A stretch of DNA of 64,000 nt, taken from Corallincola platygyrae. GTDB taxonomy: Bacteria > Pseudomonadota > Gammaproteobacteria > Enterobacterales > Neiellaceae. Position numbers and translations under genes: made by a program. A model generated the notes under the pieces. It was not told the origin of the DNA, made no database searches, and saw nothing but the letters and a program-made list of their open reading frames with translations. This document shows, piece after piece, positions 43,319-52,950 of this stretch; within the stretch, counting starts at the first letter, position 1; every line of letters begins with the position of its first letter. The DNA lies in NCBI RefSeq assembly GCF_039544265.1, contig NZ_BAABLI010000016.1, positions 62,001-126,000 on the forward strand, read 5' to 3'.

Positions 43319-45166
43319 ATGATGCACCGGCTAAAATATGGGGCGCTTGCTTCCGCGCTAACGCTTACCCTTGCAGCTTGTGGTACTACAGATAACGGGG
43401 TTGCTACTTCGACTGGGCCAGTTGTTTCGGGAGCAGGGAGTGTGGCTGCCGCTAACTGTGCTGTATGGAACGGGCAACCAGTGACTGTTGATGTCTCTAA
43501 AGCATTCAGTGACGGTGAAGTTGTTCGGGATTTCTACTCCGGTGCGGAAACCACAGTCCGAAATGGCTCAGTTACCTTTACCCCAGCCAAAGGAAGTGAA
43601 GGGCTTTTGCTGCTTGAGCGCGTGGAGCATAAGCCAAGTGAATTCAGCTGGGACAACGCTAATGTTTACTTCGTCATCACAGACCGCTTTGAAAACGGCG
43701 AACCCAGCAATGACCAAAGCTATGGCCGTAAGCCAGATGGCATGCAGGAGATTGGTACATTCCATGGTGGTGATTTGAAAGGCTTAGTGAATAAGCTGGA
43801 CCATATCGCCTCTCTTGGTACTAACGCTATTTGGATCACTGCACCATATGAACAGGTCCATGGGTGGACCGGTGGTGGTATCCGTGGTGACTTTAAGCAC
43901 TACGCATATCATGGCTATTACGCCATGGACTACACCAAAGTTGACGCCAATATGGGAACGGAAGAGGACTTCCGCAACTTCGTTGATGCTGCCCACAAGC
44001 GCGGCATTCGCGTTGTGATGGATATCGTCATGAATCACCCTGGTTATGCAACGCTCGCCGATATGCAGGAGTTCCAGTTCGGTAAAATGCGCGCCACGGT
44101 GAAATCCACTGAAGAGGTGTTAGGTGTAGAGAAGTATTGGACAGACTGGGAGCCACCGAAAGGTAAGAATTACCATCACTTCAATCGCCACATTAATTAC
44201 GAAAGTAGTGTGTGGTCCAACTGGTGGGGTCCTAATTGGATCCGCGCGGGTATTGCAGGATACGATCAGCCAGGCCAGAGTGAACAGAAAATGTCGCTGG
44301 CTTATCTGCCTGACTTTAAGACCGAATCAACCTATGAGTCTGGGCTTCCTAACTTCTATAAAAACAAGCCAGACACGAAAGCTGTCGAGATCCCCGGATA
44401 TACACCTCGCCAATACTTGGTGAAGTGGCTATCTGACTGGGTTCGCGAATACGGTGTTGATGGTTTCCGTATCGATACTGCCAAACACGTTGAAATGGAT
44501 GCGTGGGCAGAGCTTAAAGCTGCGGGTACCGAAGCGCTGGCTGAGTGGAAAGCAAATAACCCGGACAAGAAATTGGATGACTTGCCATTCTGGACTACGG
44601 GTGAAGTTTGGGGGCATGGTGTAAGTAAGTCTGGCTATTTTAGCCATGGCAAAATGGACTCAATCATTAACTTTACTTACCAGTCTGATGAAGCCAGCAA
44701 GGCGATGGATTGTTTCAGTAACGCTGAATCGACATTCAGCCGTTATGCAGGCAAGGTCAATAACGACACTCAGTTTAACGTGTTGAGTTACCTCAGCTCC
44801 CACGATACTCAACTCTTCTTCCACAAAAATGCAAAGAACGATCTGACTAAATACAAGCGTATTGCAGCCCCATTTCTATTATTGCCGGGCGGCGTTCAGG
44901 TCTACTATGGCGATGAAACTGCACGTCCCTATGGCCCTACAGGTTCAGACAAACATCAGGGAACCCGCTCTGATATGAACTGGGAACAAATTACCGGTGA
45001 GCGAGCAGAGCTGCTTGAGCACTGGCAGAAAGTGGGTCAGTTCCGCCAGCGTCACTATGCTATTGGTGCAGGTAGCCATGAAAAGATTAGCGACGCGCCA
45101 TACGCGTTTATGCGTTATGCCGGTGACGATGCCGCGGTTGTTGTGTTTGCAGGGCAAGAGCAATAA
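43319..45166 (+). CDS. Secreted alpha-amylase family lipoprotein (GH13)
   Basis: Hydrolyses alpha-1,4-glucans outside the cytoplasm. The 615-residue protein has lipobox LTLAAC (Cys21), a short N-terminal beta region and a TIM barrel. The catalytic residues are Asp386 in GFRIDTAKH (nucleophile), Glu429 in TTGEVWG (acid/base) and Asp496 in YLSSHDTQ (stabiliser). DIVMNHPGY marks the first conserved region. The C-terminal beta domain looks short: only about 40 residues follow the barrel before the stop, and a terminator follows at once. AAGGAT precedes tandem ATGs, so the start may be 3 bases later. Confidence 0.93.
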   Translation: MMHRLKYGALASALTLTLAACGTTDNGVATSTGPVVSGAGSVAAANCAVWNGQPVTVDVSKAFSDGEVVRDFYSGAETTVRNGSVTFTPAKGSEGLLLLERVEHKPSEFSWDNANVYFVITDRFENGEPSNDQSYGRKPDGMQEIGTFHGGDLKGLVNKLDHIASLGTNAIWITAPYEQVHGWTGGGIRGDFKHYAYHGYYAMDYTKVDANMGTEEDFRNFVDAAHKRGIRVVMDIVMNHPGYATLADMQEFQFGKMRATVKSTEEVLGVEKYWTDWEPPKGKNYHHFNRHINYESSVWSNWWGPNWIRAGIAGYDQPGQSEQKMSLAYLPDFKTESTYESGLPNFYKNKPDTKAVEIPGYTPRQYLVKWLSDWVREYGVDGFRIDTAKHVEMDAWAELKAAGTEALAEWKANNPDKKLDDLPFWTTGEVWGHGVSKSGYFSHGKMDSIINFTYQSDEASKAMDCFSNAESTFSRYAGKVNNDTQFNVLSYLSSHDTQLFFHKNAKNDLTKYKRIAAPFLLLPGGVQVYYGDETARPYGPTGSDKHQGTRSDMNWEQITGERAELLEHWQKVGQFRQRHYAIGAGSHEKISDAPYAFMRYAGDDAAVVVFAGQEQ

Positions 45167-45188
45167 TTGTTAGTTTGCAGATAAGCGC

Positions 45189-45216
45189 AAAAAAGCCGCC
45201 AATTGGCGGCTTTTTT
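45189..45216. terminator. Bidirectional terminator between the amylase and psiE
   Basis: AAAAAAGCCGCC (45189-45200) and GGCGGCTTTTTT (45205-45216) form a 12-bp stem with an AATT loop. Confidence 0.94.
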
Positions 45217-45661
45217 ATTGCCCATCCATCTGCTCTTTTTTCGGGATCTTGTTGGTGAGCCAGTAAGCGACTGCTGCCGCAAGAAAGACGATACCTATGG
45301 CTGCGGTGTATTCGGGAGTCAACTTATCAGGGTCGAGAATAATAACCTTTCGGGCGATCGCCATCAGCGCAGTGGCTATAACAATCCTGACGTGAATAAC
45401 GTCGTCTCTGAGATAGACAGTGATGTTGATAAAGATCTCGATGGCGATCAACACGGCCATAAAGGCACCGAAAGTGGCCAACATATCGGAGATCGTGAGA
45501 ATGAACTCTGGAGGGGTGGTCATTTTTTGATACAGCGTCCACGCTACATCAATCACCCCCATCACAATGACAAACACCATCAAAATGGCCAGTAGCTTTA
45601 CTGACCAATGAATGATGACTTGTAACCTGCGTATTAATAGATCGTCCTTGTCTAGCTTCAC
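45215..45661 (-). CDS. psiE: PsiE-family membrane protein
   Basis: A 148-residue protein with about four membrane helices, matching phosphate-starvation-inducible PsiE: FGAFMAVLIAIEIFINITVYL and VRIVIATALMAIARKVIILD. GTG start at 45661 with AGAGGTGG upstream. Its function is unknown, and the Pho link comes from E. coli only. It lies 35 bases downstream of mnhG on the same strand and may be the last gene of that operon. Confidence 0.9.
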   Translation of the reverse strand: MKLDKDDLLIRRLQVIIHWSVKLLAILMVFVIVMGVIDVAWTLYQKMTTPPEFILTISDMLATFGAFMAVLIAIEIFINITVYLRDDVIHVRIVIATALMAIARKVIILDPDKLTPEYTAAIGIVFLAAAVAYWLTNKIPKKEQMDGQ

Positions 45662-45696
45662 CCGCCACCTCTAAAAAATGACAAAAACCTACTAAA

Positions 45697-46083
45697 TTAG
45701 TCAACTATTTTCGTGCTAGGTTCACTCTTTGGGTTCAATTGTTGCCTGGCTTCCTCTGCACGGGCATGGCTTTTCTCATCTCCGACCATTTTAACACGGT
45801 GGTGCAGGGCGGCTTTTCCCAGTAAATGCGCCGCAACAGGGGCGGTCATAAACAGGAACATGGTGATGAGTATCTCTTTGATCGCCAGCTCTCCGCTTTT
45901 GAAGGTGAACATCAGCAGCGATGCGACCAACATAGATCCAATGCCCAGGGTCGTTGCTTTGGTTGGTGCATGTAGCCGGGTAAAAAAATCCGGCAGGCGA
46001 GCCAGTCCAATCGACCCCATCAGTACAAAAAAAGCACCTATCAAAAGTAGGACAGACGCCGTTACTTCAATCCAATATGGCAT
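45697..46083 (-). CDS. mnhG: Mrp Na+/H+ antiporter subunit G
   Basis: Small membrane subunit of the multi-subunit Mrp (Mnh) antiporter, 128 residues with three helices. LVLMGSIGLARLPDFFTRLHAPTKATTLG-type sequence near residues 18-45 is the family signature (RLPDFFTRLHAPTK). ATG at 46083 has AGAGGA 8 bases upstream; a TTG two codons earlier is too close to it. Basic tail. Confidence 0.93.
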   Translation of the reverse strand: MPYWIEVTASVLLLIGAFFVLMGSIGLARLPDFFTRLHAPTKATTLGIGSMLVASLLMFTFKSGELAIKEILITMFLFMTAPVAAHLLGKAALHHRVKMVGDEKSHARAEEARQQLNPKSEPSTKIVD

Positions 46084-46095
46084 AAACAATGTCCT

Positions 46096-46365
46096 CTATT
46101 CGATAATATCGCCGCGCAGCAGGTACTTACAGAATGCTGCTGTACTGATAAATCCAAGCAGGGCGATAAGTAGGGCTCCCTCGAAGTAAAGTGGAGAACC
46201 TCTGTACATCCCCAACAGTAAGATCAGCGCGATGCTGTTGATGTACATGGTATCGACCGCAATGATTCTATCAGGCGTGTTTGGTCCAATAATCAAGCGC
46301 CAGCAATTGAGCGCCAAGGCCACCATCACAGCGATGCTGGCAATGATAATACTGATGCTTAACAT
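46096..46365 (-). CDS. mnhF: Mrp Na+/H+ antiporter subunit F
   Basis: An 89-residue subunit with three helices. GPNTPDRIIAVDTMYIN near residue 30 is the MrpF hallmark, with the conserved Asp. Overlaps mnhE by 7 bases, so coupled translation is likely. Confidence 0.94.
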   Translation of the reverse strand: MLSISIIIASIAVMVALALNCWRLIIGPNTPDRIIAVDTMYINSIALILLLGMYRGSPLYFEGALLIALLGFISTAAFCKYLLRGDIIE

Positions 46366-46856
46366 CCAAATACCTCCTTCAGCGGTGCTTCATAGCGCTG
46401 CTTAATATGGGCGACCATGGCCTGCTCATCTTCGATATGGAGCGCGTGCACATACAACCACTTTTGATCTTCAGAAAACTCAACGCTGACGGTACCAGGC
46501 GTAAGCGATATGGTGCTGGTTAGCAGGGTCTTTGGTAGCTCGCCTTCAAGGTCCAACGGCACCAGAATAAACCCAGGCTTGAGGTTTTTAATCGGACCTA
46601 AAACCAGCTTCACCATCTCAATATTTGAGATAACAATGTCCAGCAGCACCACAAAGAAGTACTTGAAAGCCAACAGAGGTTTTTTCGCCATCGGCTCGTC
46701 GGCACTGAGCGGTGCAACCAATAGTGGGATACCCAGTGCTAAAAAAGCACCCAATACCATATGGCCAGCAGAGAAGTCGTTAAGCATCAACCAAACCAGC
46801 CACAGCATTAGGCTGTGAAAAGGCGTGGGCAGCCATTTGAGGCGTTTAGTACTCAT
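46359..46856 (-). CDS. mnhE: Mrp Na+/H+ antiporter subunit E
   Basis: A 165-residue subunit with N-terminal helices and a cytoplasmic C-terminal domain. LLTSTISLTPGTVSVEFSED near residue 110-130 is the family signature (SLTPGT). Overlaps mnhD by 11 bases. Confidence 0.94.
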   Translation of the reverse strand: MSTKRLKWLPTPFHSLMLWLVWLMLNDFSAGHMVLGAFLALGIPLLVAPLSADEPMAKKPLLAFKYFFVVLLDIVISNIEMVKLVLGPIKNLKPGFILVPLDLEGELPKTLLTSTISLTPGTVSVEFSEDQKWLYVHALHIEDEQAMVAHIKQRYEAPLKEVFGC

Positions 46857-48357
46857 TATTCACCCCCATAGGTAACTGAATGCCATGGTACAGCTGATTA
46901 GCTGCCTGTTCGGTCATTTCGGTAATGGGGCCACCAAACACCACTAGCAGTGGAAAACAGAGCAGCAGTAAGGCAATGGCAGCTTTCTTTTGTATTGCAA
47001 CAGGTTCCGCTGGGCTTGGCGTACCTTGGTCGCGCCAGAATAGCGTGGTACCTGCACGTGCCAGTGTCACCAGCGAAATTAGACCTGCTATCAACAGTCC
47101 ACTCCAAAACCAAGCAACATGGTCTTCAGCAACGGTTGATTTCAACAATAGTGCTTTGCCTACAAAGCCAGAAAATGGCGGCATACCAATGACTGCCAAT
47201 GCAGCAATAAAAAAGCAGATACCAATAAAAGCTGGGTTAGCCATCTTACGAGCCGTTACAAACCTGTCTTCCGCTTTGCCTCGCATCTCGACGATAACAC
47301 CTGCAATTAGGAAGAGAGCTCCGCCCACTAAGGTACTGTGGATCAGGTAATAGAGGGCGGCAGCCGTGGTCTGCTCAGTATTGAACGCCACTGCCATCAA
47401 TAGCGTGCCAACAGAGACAATGATCAGGTTAGCGACCAAGGTGCGTAATCCTTGGCTCGCCAGAATGCCTAAGCAACCTAGCGCCAGCGTCATAAACGCC
47501 AGTGGCCACAACCAAGGTTGTGCCATGTTTGCCAACTCTCCGGCGTTTACGCCGAATATGACGCCATGGATGCGCCAAATACTGTAGATACCGACTTTGG
47601 TCATCACCGCAAAAAGGGCTGCCACTGCGGGGGTTGCTGCGCTGTAGGTACGAGGCAGCCAGAAATGCAGCGGTAACAGCGCTGCTTTTAAACCAAAGAT
47701 CGCCAGTAGTAACAGGCCGCCCGCTTTGACCAAAGGTAGGTTCTCGGGAGACACATCTGAAACCGCACGTGCCATGTCAACGAAGTTGAGAGTGCCTAAG
47801 GTGCCATACAGGGTTCCCAGAGCAAACAGGAACAAGGTGGAGCCAATCAGATTGAGGAATACATAGTGCAGGTTCGCTTGAGTTCGTTGTTTACCACCGC
47901 CATGAATCATCAATGCATAGCTGGCGATAAGCAGGATCTCGAAGAAGACGAACATGTTAAAGGCGTCACCGGTCAAAAACGCACCGTTAATTCCCATAAC
48001 CTGGAACATGAAAATAGGGTGGAAAAAGCTCCCTTTCACGTCGTCACCAGCACAGGCGTATAGGTGCGCGGCAAGAGCTAAAACACCCGTTAGCAGTACG
48101 ATCATCACGGCCATGAGGTCAGCAATAAATGCAATACCAAAAGGCGCTTGCCAATTACCCAGCGCATAGACCTGGATGCCATCAGATTGCACTGTCAGCA
48201 GTAGCCACACCGTCGTCCCGATTGATAGCAGGTGAGCGATTATCACAGCGATTCGTTGGCGCCCCAACTGCCCTCGCAGCGGAGGAAGTAGTAACAAAAT
48301 GGCGCTGATAAATGGGATCAGAACCGGTAGTACTGGGAGGTGATTCAGTAAGTTCAT
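46846..48357 (-). CDS. mnhD: Mrp Na+/H+ antiporter subunit D
   Basis: A 503-residue protein of about fourteen helices, homologous to the NuoL/M/N subunits of complex I. It carries the proton-channel type residues in FFEILLIASYALM (Glu) and GLKAALLPLHFWLPRTYSAA (Lys and His). Overlaps mnhC by 4 bases (ATGA). Confidence 0.96.
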   Translation of the reverse strand: MNLLNHLPVLPVLIPFISAILLLLPPLRGQLGRQRIAVIIAHLLSIGTTVWLLLTVQSDGIQVYALGNWQAPFGIAFIADLMAVMIVLLTGVLALAAHLYACAGDDVKGSFFHPIFMFQVMGINGAFLTGDAFNMFVFFEILLIASYALMIHGGGKQRTQANLHYVFLNLIGSTLFLFALGTLYGTLGTLNFVDMARAVSDVSPENLPLVKAGGLLLLAIFGLKAALLPLHFWLPRTYSAATPAVAALFAVMTKVGIYSIWRIHGVIFGVNAGELANMAQPWLWPLAFMTLALGCLGILASQGLRTLVANLIIVSVGTLLMAVAFNTEQTTAAALYYLIHSTLVGGALFLIAGVIVEMRGKAEDRFVTARKMANPAFIGICFFIAALAVIGMPPFSGFVGKALLLKSTVAEDHVAWFWSGLLIAGLISLVTLARAGTTLFWRDQGTPSPAEPVAIQKKAAIALLLLCFPLLVVFGGPITEMTEQAANQLYHGIQLPMGVNNEY

Positions 48358-48719
48358 TTCACCTCCTTCTGGGCTAAGTTTCTCGTCAACGGATCTTGTG
48401 GCTCTTCACCATCAACATGGTCATTACCCATGTCTGCGCGGCCTCGCATCGCCAAAATGACTGCAAATGCCGTCATCGCAAAGCCAATTACAATGGCGGT
48501 CAGTACTAGTGCTTGTGGCAGCGGGTCAGCATATTGTTGAGACTGGCCAAGAATAACCGCGCCATCCAGAGTCAGGCCACCGCTGGCAAACAGAAACAGG
48601 TTAACGGCGTAGGAGCACATCAACAGCCCCATTACCAGCGTAAAGGTGTGGCCTCGGAGCATCATAAAGATGCCACAGGCTGTCATTAAGCCTACACAGG
48701 CAGCATATATCGCTTCCAT
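48354..48719 (-). CDS. mnhC: Mrp Na+/H+ antiporter subunit C
   Basis: A 121-residue NuoK-like subunit with three helices and a polar tail. DPLPQALVLTAIVIGFAMTA near residue 65-85 is the family signature. Its ATG overlaps the mnhA stop by one base. Confidence 0.95.
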   Translation of the reverse strand: MEAIYAACVGLMTACGIFMMLRGHTFTLVMGLLMCSYAVNLFLFASGGLTLDGAVILGQSQQYADPLPQALVLTAIVIGFAMTAFAVILAMRGRADMGNDHVDGEEPQDPLTRNLAQKEVK

Positions 48720-51511
48720 TAGTGCTCCTCGTCCAGTCGTTCATTGGTGGTCAACTTGCCCAGATAGGCCAGTATCATCATGGTGGCGCCAACAACCGTC
48801 AGGTAAACACCCAGGTCGAAGATCATGGCGCTGGCCAGTTCGAACTTTCCTACCACAGGTAGGGTGAAGTAATCGAACCAACTGGTCAGGAACGGCCGTT
48901 CAAAGAACCAGCTGCCGACACCGCTTGCTACGGCGATCAGCAGGCCTACGGCGACGACGCCTTGGTAGTTGACGATTCTGACGCGCTTCATCATCCAGTC
49001 CACACCGTGAGCCAGATATTGCAGGATTAATGCTACGGCTGTTACCAATCCGGCAATAAAGCCGCCACCAGGCAGGTTATGTCCGCGGAGGAAGATATAA
49101 GCTGATACAAGCAAAGAGAGTGGTAACAGGCTTTGCGACACAACAGACAAAATCATTGGATGTTTATCTTTGGCCCAAGGGCGATTTGCCATGTCTTTGG
49201 TGGGCATGTATAGGGTCATGCCAGCCAGTAGTTTATAAATTCCCAACGCGGCAATACCGAGTACTGCGATTTCGCCCATAGTGTCAAAACCGCGGAAATC
49301 GACCAGGATGACATTTACAACATTGGTGCCACCACCACCACTCTTTGAGTTCTCCACAAAGAAGCTGGAGATGGAATCAAGTGGCCGGGTCAACAAGGCA
49401 TAACAGATGGTACCCACGACACTGCCTATCAAAGCGGCAATGCTCAAGTCACGCACGATATGGCTAGGTGGGGTTCGATCCATCGGCGTTTGCTGCGGCA
49501 GGAAAAACAGTGCCAACAACAACAGAATAATGGTCACAACTTCTACCGACAGCTGAGTCAGAGCCAAATCGGGTGCCGAGAAGTAGGCAAAACCTACGGA
49601 AACAATCACGCCGACTAACGAAAGCATGAGTAGCGCCACGATCCGCTTGTGGCTCCAGATAACCGTCGCAATGGAACCGATCGCAATCAGTATCGCACCG
49701 GTTATGACCAGACTATTTGCGGGTGTGGTTTTTGCTCCTGTCGCGATATCAAGTGTTAGCAGTGGCATCCCGGCGAGAAACAGTGCAAACAGGATCAGTA
49801 GAAATGCGTAACGCTGAAAAGAGCCATTTTCCAGCTTCAAGAGCAGTCGACGAGACATCTGCATAATGTCTATCAGCGTGTTGTGAAACACGACTTTGGC
49901 GTCGACTTCAGGGAACTTAGACTGAAAACGGAACAAACTGCGTCGGTTGTAGTAGAGCGCACCACCACCAACAATCGCAGCGACACTCATCATCAGTGGA
50001 ATGTTGATACCGTGCCAAAGCGACAGGCTGTATTCCGGCAGTGGCGCATTCAACACTGACAGTGATGCGGTATTGAGCAGTTCGCCCACAGTAAACGCGG
50101 GGAACATCCCCACCAACAAACAGATGCCAACCAATACCTCAACCGGCACACGCATATAGCGCGGCGGTTCGTGAGGTGTCTTTGGAATATCTTTGGGCTC
50201 ACCATTAAAGAACACATCGTGAATAAAGCGCAGAGAGTAGGCGACTGCGAACGCGCCACCCAAAGTCGCAAGTACCGGCACTAACCAGGACAGCGCGCCC
50301 AATGTGCTTTGCTCAAGGGTTTCCGCGAAGAACATCTCTTTGGATAGGAAGCCGTTTAACAGGGGGACGCCCGCCATGGATGCAGCCGCCACCATTGCCA
50401 ATGTGGCGGTGATAGGCATGTATTTCCACAAGCCATTAATTAAGCGCATATCCCGCGAACCACATTCATGGTCGATGATGCCCGCCGCCATAAACAGCGA
50501 AGCTTTAAATACCGCATGGTTGATGATGTGGAACACCGCGGCAATCGCGGCTAGCTCAGTATTCAAGCCGAACAGTAGGGTGATAAGTCCGAGATGACTG
50601 ATAGTTGAATAAGCCAGTAGCCCCTTTAAGTCGTGTTTAAAGACGGCAATATATGCCCCTACTAGCAGGGTTGTCAGGCCGGTGAGAGTGACCAAAAGGA
50701 ACCAAAGTTCCGTGTCAGCCAGTACAGGATAAAAACGTGCAAGCAGGAATACACCGGCTTTCACCATGGTGGCCGAGTGCAGATAAGCACTCACTGGCGT
50801 GGGTGCTGCCATAGCATGTGGCAGCCAGAAGTGGAATGGGAACTGGGCCGATTTAGTAAAGGCACCCAGTAGCATCAGTCCCAATATCACAGGGTACAGC
50901 TCATGTTGTCGAATTAAGTCACCGCTATTGAGCACGGTGGTTAGCTCGTAGCTTCCAACCACGTTCCCAATCAACAACAAACCTGCGAGTAGCGCTAGAC
51001 CGCCCGCTCCCGTGATGGCCAACGCCATCCGTGCACCTTTTCGTGCTTCACTCTTATGGCCCCAATAGCTGATAAGCAGGAAAGAGCTGACACTAGTGAG
51101 CTCCCAAAAGAACCACAATTGAATCAGGTTGTTGGAGAGCACCACACCGAGCATGGCGGTCATAAATAGGATCAGGTAGCTGTAGAATCTCCCTGCGGCT
51201 TCTTTTGCCGACAGGTAGTACCTGGCATAGAGGATCACCAACAGGCCAATACCCAAGATGAGAAGGCTGAATAGCAAGCCCAAACCATCCAGATGAAATG
51301 CCAAATCAAGGCCCAAGCTAGGGATCCAACTGAGACTTGCGGTGACGGAGTCGCCATCGAACACGGTTGGCGCCATTGCCAATACCAGCATCAATGCTAT
51401 GGCAGGCAATATGGCCGTGGCTGTTGCCAAGGCACTGCGACTCCAACGCTCGGTAAAGAGCGGCACTAAAGTGCCCAGCAGAGGCAATAATGGAACCAGG
51501 AACAGACTCAT
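48719..51511 (-). CDS. mnhA: Mrp Na+/H+ antiporter subunit A (A-B fusion)
   Basis: Large NuoL-like subunit, about 930 residues from the ATG at 51511. The N-terminal part has antiporter signatures (WFFWELTSVSSFLLISYWG, KSAQFPFHFWLPHAMAAPTPVSA). The C-terminal ~250 residues (FRGFDTMGEIAVLGIAALG, RGHNLPGGGFIAGLVTA) are the MrpB region fused in frame, giving the six-gene (group 2) Mrp layout. A TTG at 51529 is an alternative start without a ribosome site; GGAG lies 12 bases before the chosen ATG. First gene of mnhA-C-D-E-F-G, whose product exchanges Na+ for H+. Confidence 0.95.
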   Translation of the reverse strand: MSLFLVPLLPLLGTLVPLFTERWSRSALATATAILPAIALMLVLAMAPTVFDGDSVTASLSWIPSLGLDLAFHLDGLGLLFSLLILGIGLLVILYARYYLSAKEAAGRFYSYLILFMTAMLGVVLSNNLIQLWFFWELTSVSSFLLISYWGHKSEARKGARMALAITGAGGLALLAGLLLIGNVVGSYELTTVLNSGDLIRQHELYPVILGLMLLGAFTKSAQFPFHFWLPHAMAAPTPVSAYLHSATMVKAGVFLLARFYPVLADTELWFLLVTLTGLTTLLVGAYIAVFKHDLKGLLAYSTISHLGLITLLFGLNTELAAIAAVFHIINHAVFKASLFMAAGIIDHECGSRDMRLINGLWKYMPITATLAMVAAASMAGVPLLNGFLSKEMFFAETLEQSTLGALSWLVPVLATLGGAFAVAYSLRFIHDVFFNGEPKDIPKTPHEPPRYMRVPVEVLVGICLLVGMFPAFTVGELLNTASLSVLNAPLPEYSLSLWHGINIPLMMSVAAIVGGGALYYNRRSLFRFQSKFPEVDAKVVFHNTLIDIMQMSRRLLLKLENGSFQRYAFLLILFALFLAGMPLLTLDIATGAKTTPANSLVITGAILIAIGSIATVIWSHKRIVALLMLSLVGVIVSVGFAYFSAPDLALTQLSVEVVTIILLLLALFFLPQQTPMDRTPPSHIVRDLSIAALIGSVVGTICYALLTRPLDSISSFFVENSKSGGGGTNVVNVILVDFRGFDTMGEIAVLGIAALGIYKLLAGMTLYMPTKDMANRPWAKDKHPMILSVVSQSLLPLSLLVSAYIFLRGHNLPGGGFIAGLVTAVALILQYLAHGVDWMMKRVRIVNYQGVVAVGLLIAVASGVGSWFFERPFLTSWFDYFTLPVVGKFELASAMIFDLGVYLTVVGATMMILAYLGKLTTNERLDEEH

Positions 51512-51529
51512 AAATGATCGGTGCTCCAA

Positions 51530-51836
51530 TACAAATGCGAATAAAAATTTTTAACCATAATAGTTAGTTAGATAGCGCCATGCTAGAGCTCATATCAGTG
51601 TAGTTGGTCAGAATGACGATTTATCTTATCCAAGGGAAAAAGCTAACTCATTGTTTTATCAACATCCTGATAAGGTTTTCGATATGAACCCTGTAAAGGG
51701 CTAAAGTTCGCTAAAAGTGAACCTAACAGTCAACAACTATGACGAAAAACAAGAACATTGCCGCTATCTTCGAAAATGGTTGACAGGCTATTGGTATATT
51801 AGTGTCCTGTTTCTACCTTTGCTCGATCAAAACGAA
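51530..51836. other. Intergenic region between the Mrp operon and the RES toxin gene
   Basis: About 300 AT-rich bases. It should hold the Mrp promoter. An imperfect inverted repeat, GTTCGC-TAAAA-GTGAAC, lies near 51706-51722. A plus-strand frame here runs into the RES gene and has no ribosome site, so I do not call it. Confidence 0.5.
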
Positions 51837-52586
51837 TCACTGAGCAGGCAGTGGCAGTTGACCTTCAACGATAAACGCTTCCAGCAGATAGCAGCTTATC
51901 TCTGGCATATCAAACTGATTCGGCGTGCTGTGAAACTGCACGCGCTGCCCATCAACGAAACAGATCATAGGCCACTGGCTGCAGGGCGAGGTTTCTGAAA
52001 ATACCTGACCAGTCAGCAGAGCAATATTACGTCCCTTTGCCGGGTCTCTGGCAGAGGTATAAATAATAGCTTCTGCCCCTTGCTCTCTTGCTTCAGCTCC
52101 CAGTCTTTGGGTGTGAAGATAATTACCGGGGTGGGTCCAATCTGGTTGCCGCGCTAAATAAGGTTCTGACGTTAAATTGATAACTTTGTCAGAGGCGAAA
52201 GTGGCGGTAAATGCTGAGTGTTGTGAGCGAATAGGGTTTGGGGGCGGCACCTCCATACTATGCCAGAACAGCAGCCGATAATAAGCGGTCTCAGCTTGGG
52301 CTGTGGTTGCTTGCAGGGCACCATAAAACAGGCTGGGTTCAAATTTTGTTCCGAAACGAGAGCCCCAGTTCAGCGGCGGATACCTAAATGAGGTGGCTAG
52401 CAGGTAATGCAAGTGGCGGGCATGTTCCGGGATCGGCGGTTTTGCCTCTTCCAGGAGCTGTTCAAGAAGGTGTTGCTCTTCCAGATCATCAACCAGGTGT
52501 GTGGTGGCGATCTGTTGCTGGCTTTCGACGATCCTTATCAATTTGCCGCTGGCACTCACCAGCGACAACTCCTCAGGGTTTTTCAT
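51837..52586 (-). CDS. RES-domain toxin
   Basis: A 249-residue protein with an RES domain, the NAD+-degrading or ADP-ribosylating toxin of RES-Xre (ParST-like) pairs. The conserved pieces are a first Arg segment (FRYPPLNWGSRFG, near residue 90-105), AYYRLLFWHS around 125 and IIYTSARDPAKGRN near 195, where the Ser and Arg-Asp match the RES motif. The N-terminal ~70 residues are an extra segment. Its start overlaps the antitoxin stop by 4 bases. Whether it degrades NAD+ is known only for relatives. Confidence 0.88.
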   Translation of the reverse strand: MKNPEELSLVSASGKLIRIVESQQQIATTHLVDDLEEQHLLEQLLEEAKPPIPEHARHLHYLLATSFRYPPLNWGSRFGTKFEPSLFYGALQATTAQAETAYYRLLFWHSMEVPPPNPIRSQHSAFTATFASDKVINLTSEPYLARQPDWTHPGNYLHTQRLGAEAREQGAEAIIYTSARDPAKGRNIALLTGQVFSETSPCSQWPMICFVDGQRVQFHSTPNQFDMPEISCYLLEAFIVEGQLPLPAQ

Positions 52587-52936
52587 CCACGCCCTCGCAT
52601 AGCATCAAGAAACTCAGTTACCTGCACCAGCCCCTGCACATTTTTAATTGCTTCGGCCGGTGTTGCTGACAGCATGTGATTAGGCGTATTCATAAAGTGC
52701 TGCATATTGGCCACATCACCTCCCATCAGAGCATATAAGCTTCGATAACATCTGATCAGAAGCGCAGAGAGCTGACCAGGCTTACTTTCAATGCTGATAC
52801 CGCTACGGCTGATCGCACTGCGATCTTTGCCTATTACCGTAGACAGATCTGATTGAGACAGACCCAGCTGCTTGGCTGCGTTCTTTACCGCTTTGGCAAG
52901 TACATGATCAGGAGACGCATTGGCGATAGCTGACAT
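52583..52936 (-). CDS. Xre/MbcA/ParS-type antitoxin (DUF2384)
   Basis: A 117-residue antitoxin. Residues ~15-50 form a helix-turn-helix (KQLGLSQSDLSTVIGKDRSA). The C-terminal part (CYRSLYALMGGDVANMQHFM, AEAIKNVQGLVQVTEFLDAM) is the toxin-binding domain with the NVQGL block that plugs the RES active site in relatives. AAAGGAG lies just before the ATG. It should neutralise the RES toxin and repress the operon through the inverted repeat upstream. Confidence 0.92.
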   Translation of the reverse strand: MSAIANASPDHVLAKAVKNAAKQLGLSQSDLSTVIGKDRSAISRSGISIESKPGQLSALLIRCYRSLYALMGGDVANMQHFMNTPNHMLSATPAEAIKNVQGLVQVTEFLDAMRGRG

Positions 52937-52950
52937 GGGGAACTCCTTTG

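Noticed and set aside
45203..45595. 130-codon plus-strand frame opposite psiE
   Set aside because: Antisense to the PsiE frame; low-complexity His/Asp-rich peptide with no start-site support.
51717..51998. Plus-strand frame between Mrp and RES genes
   Set aside because: No ribosome site, and it runs into the RES gene on the opposite strand.
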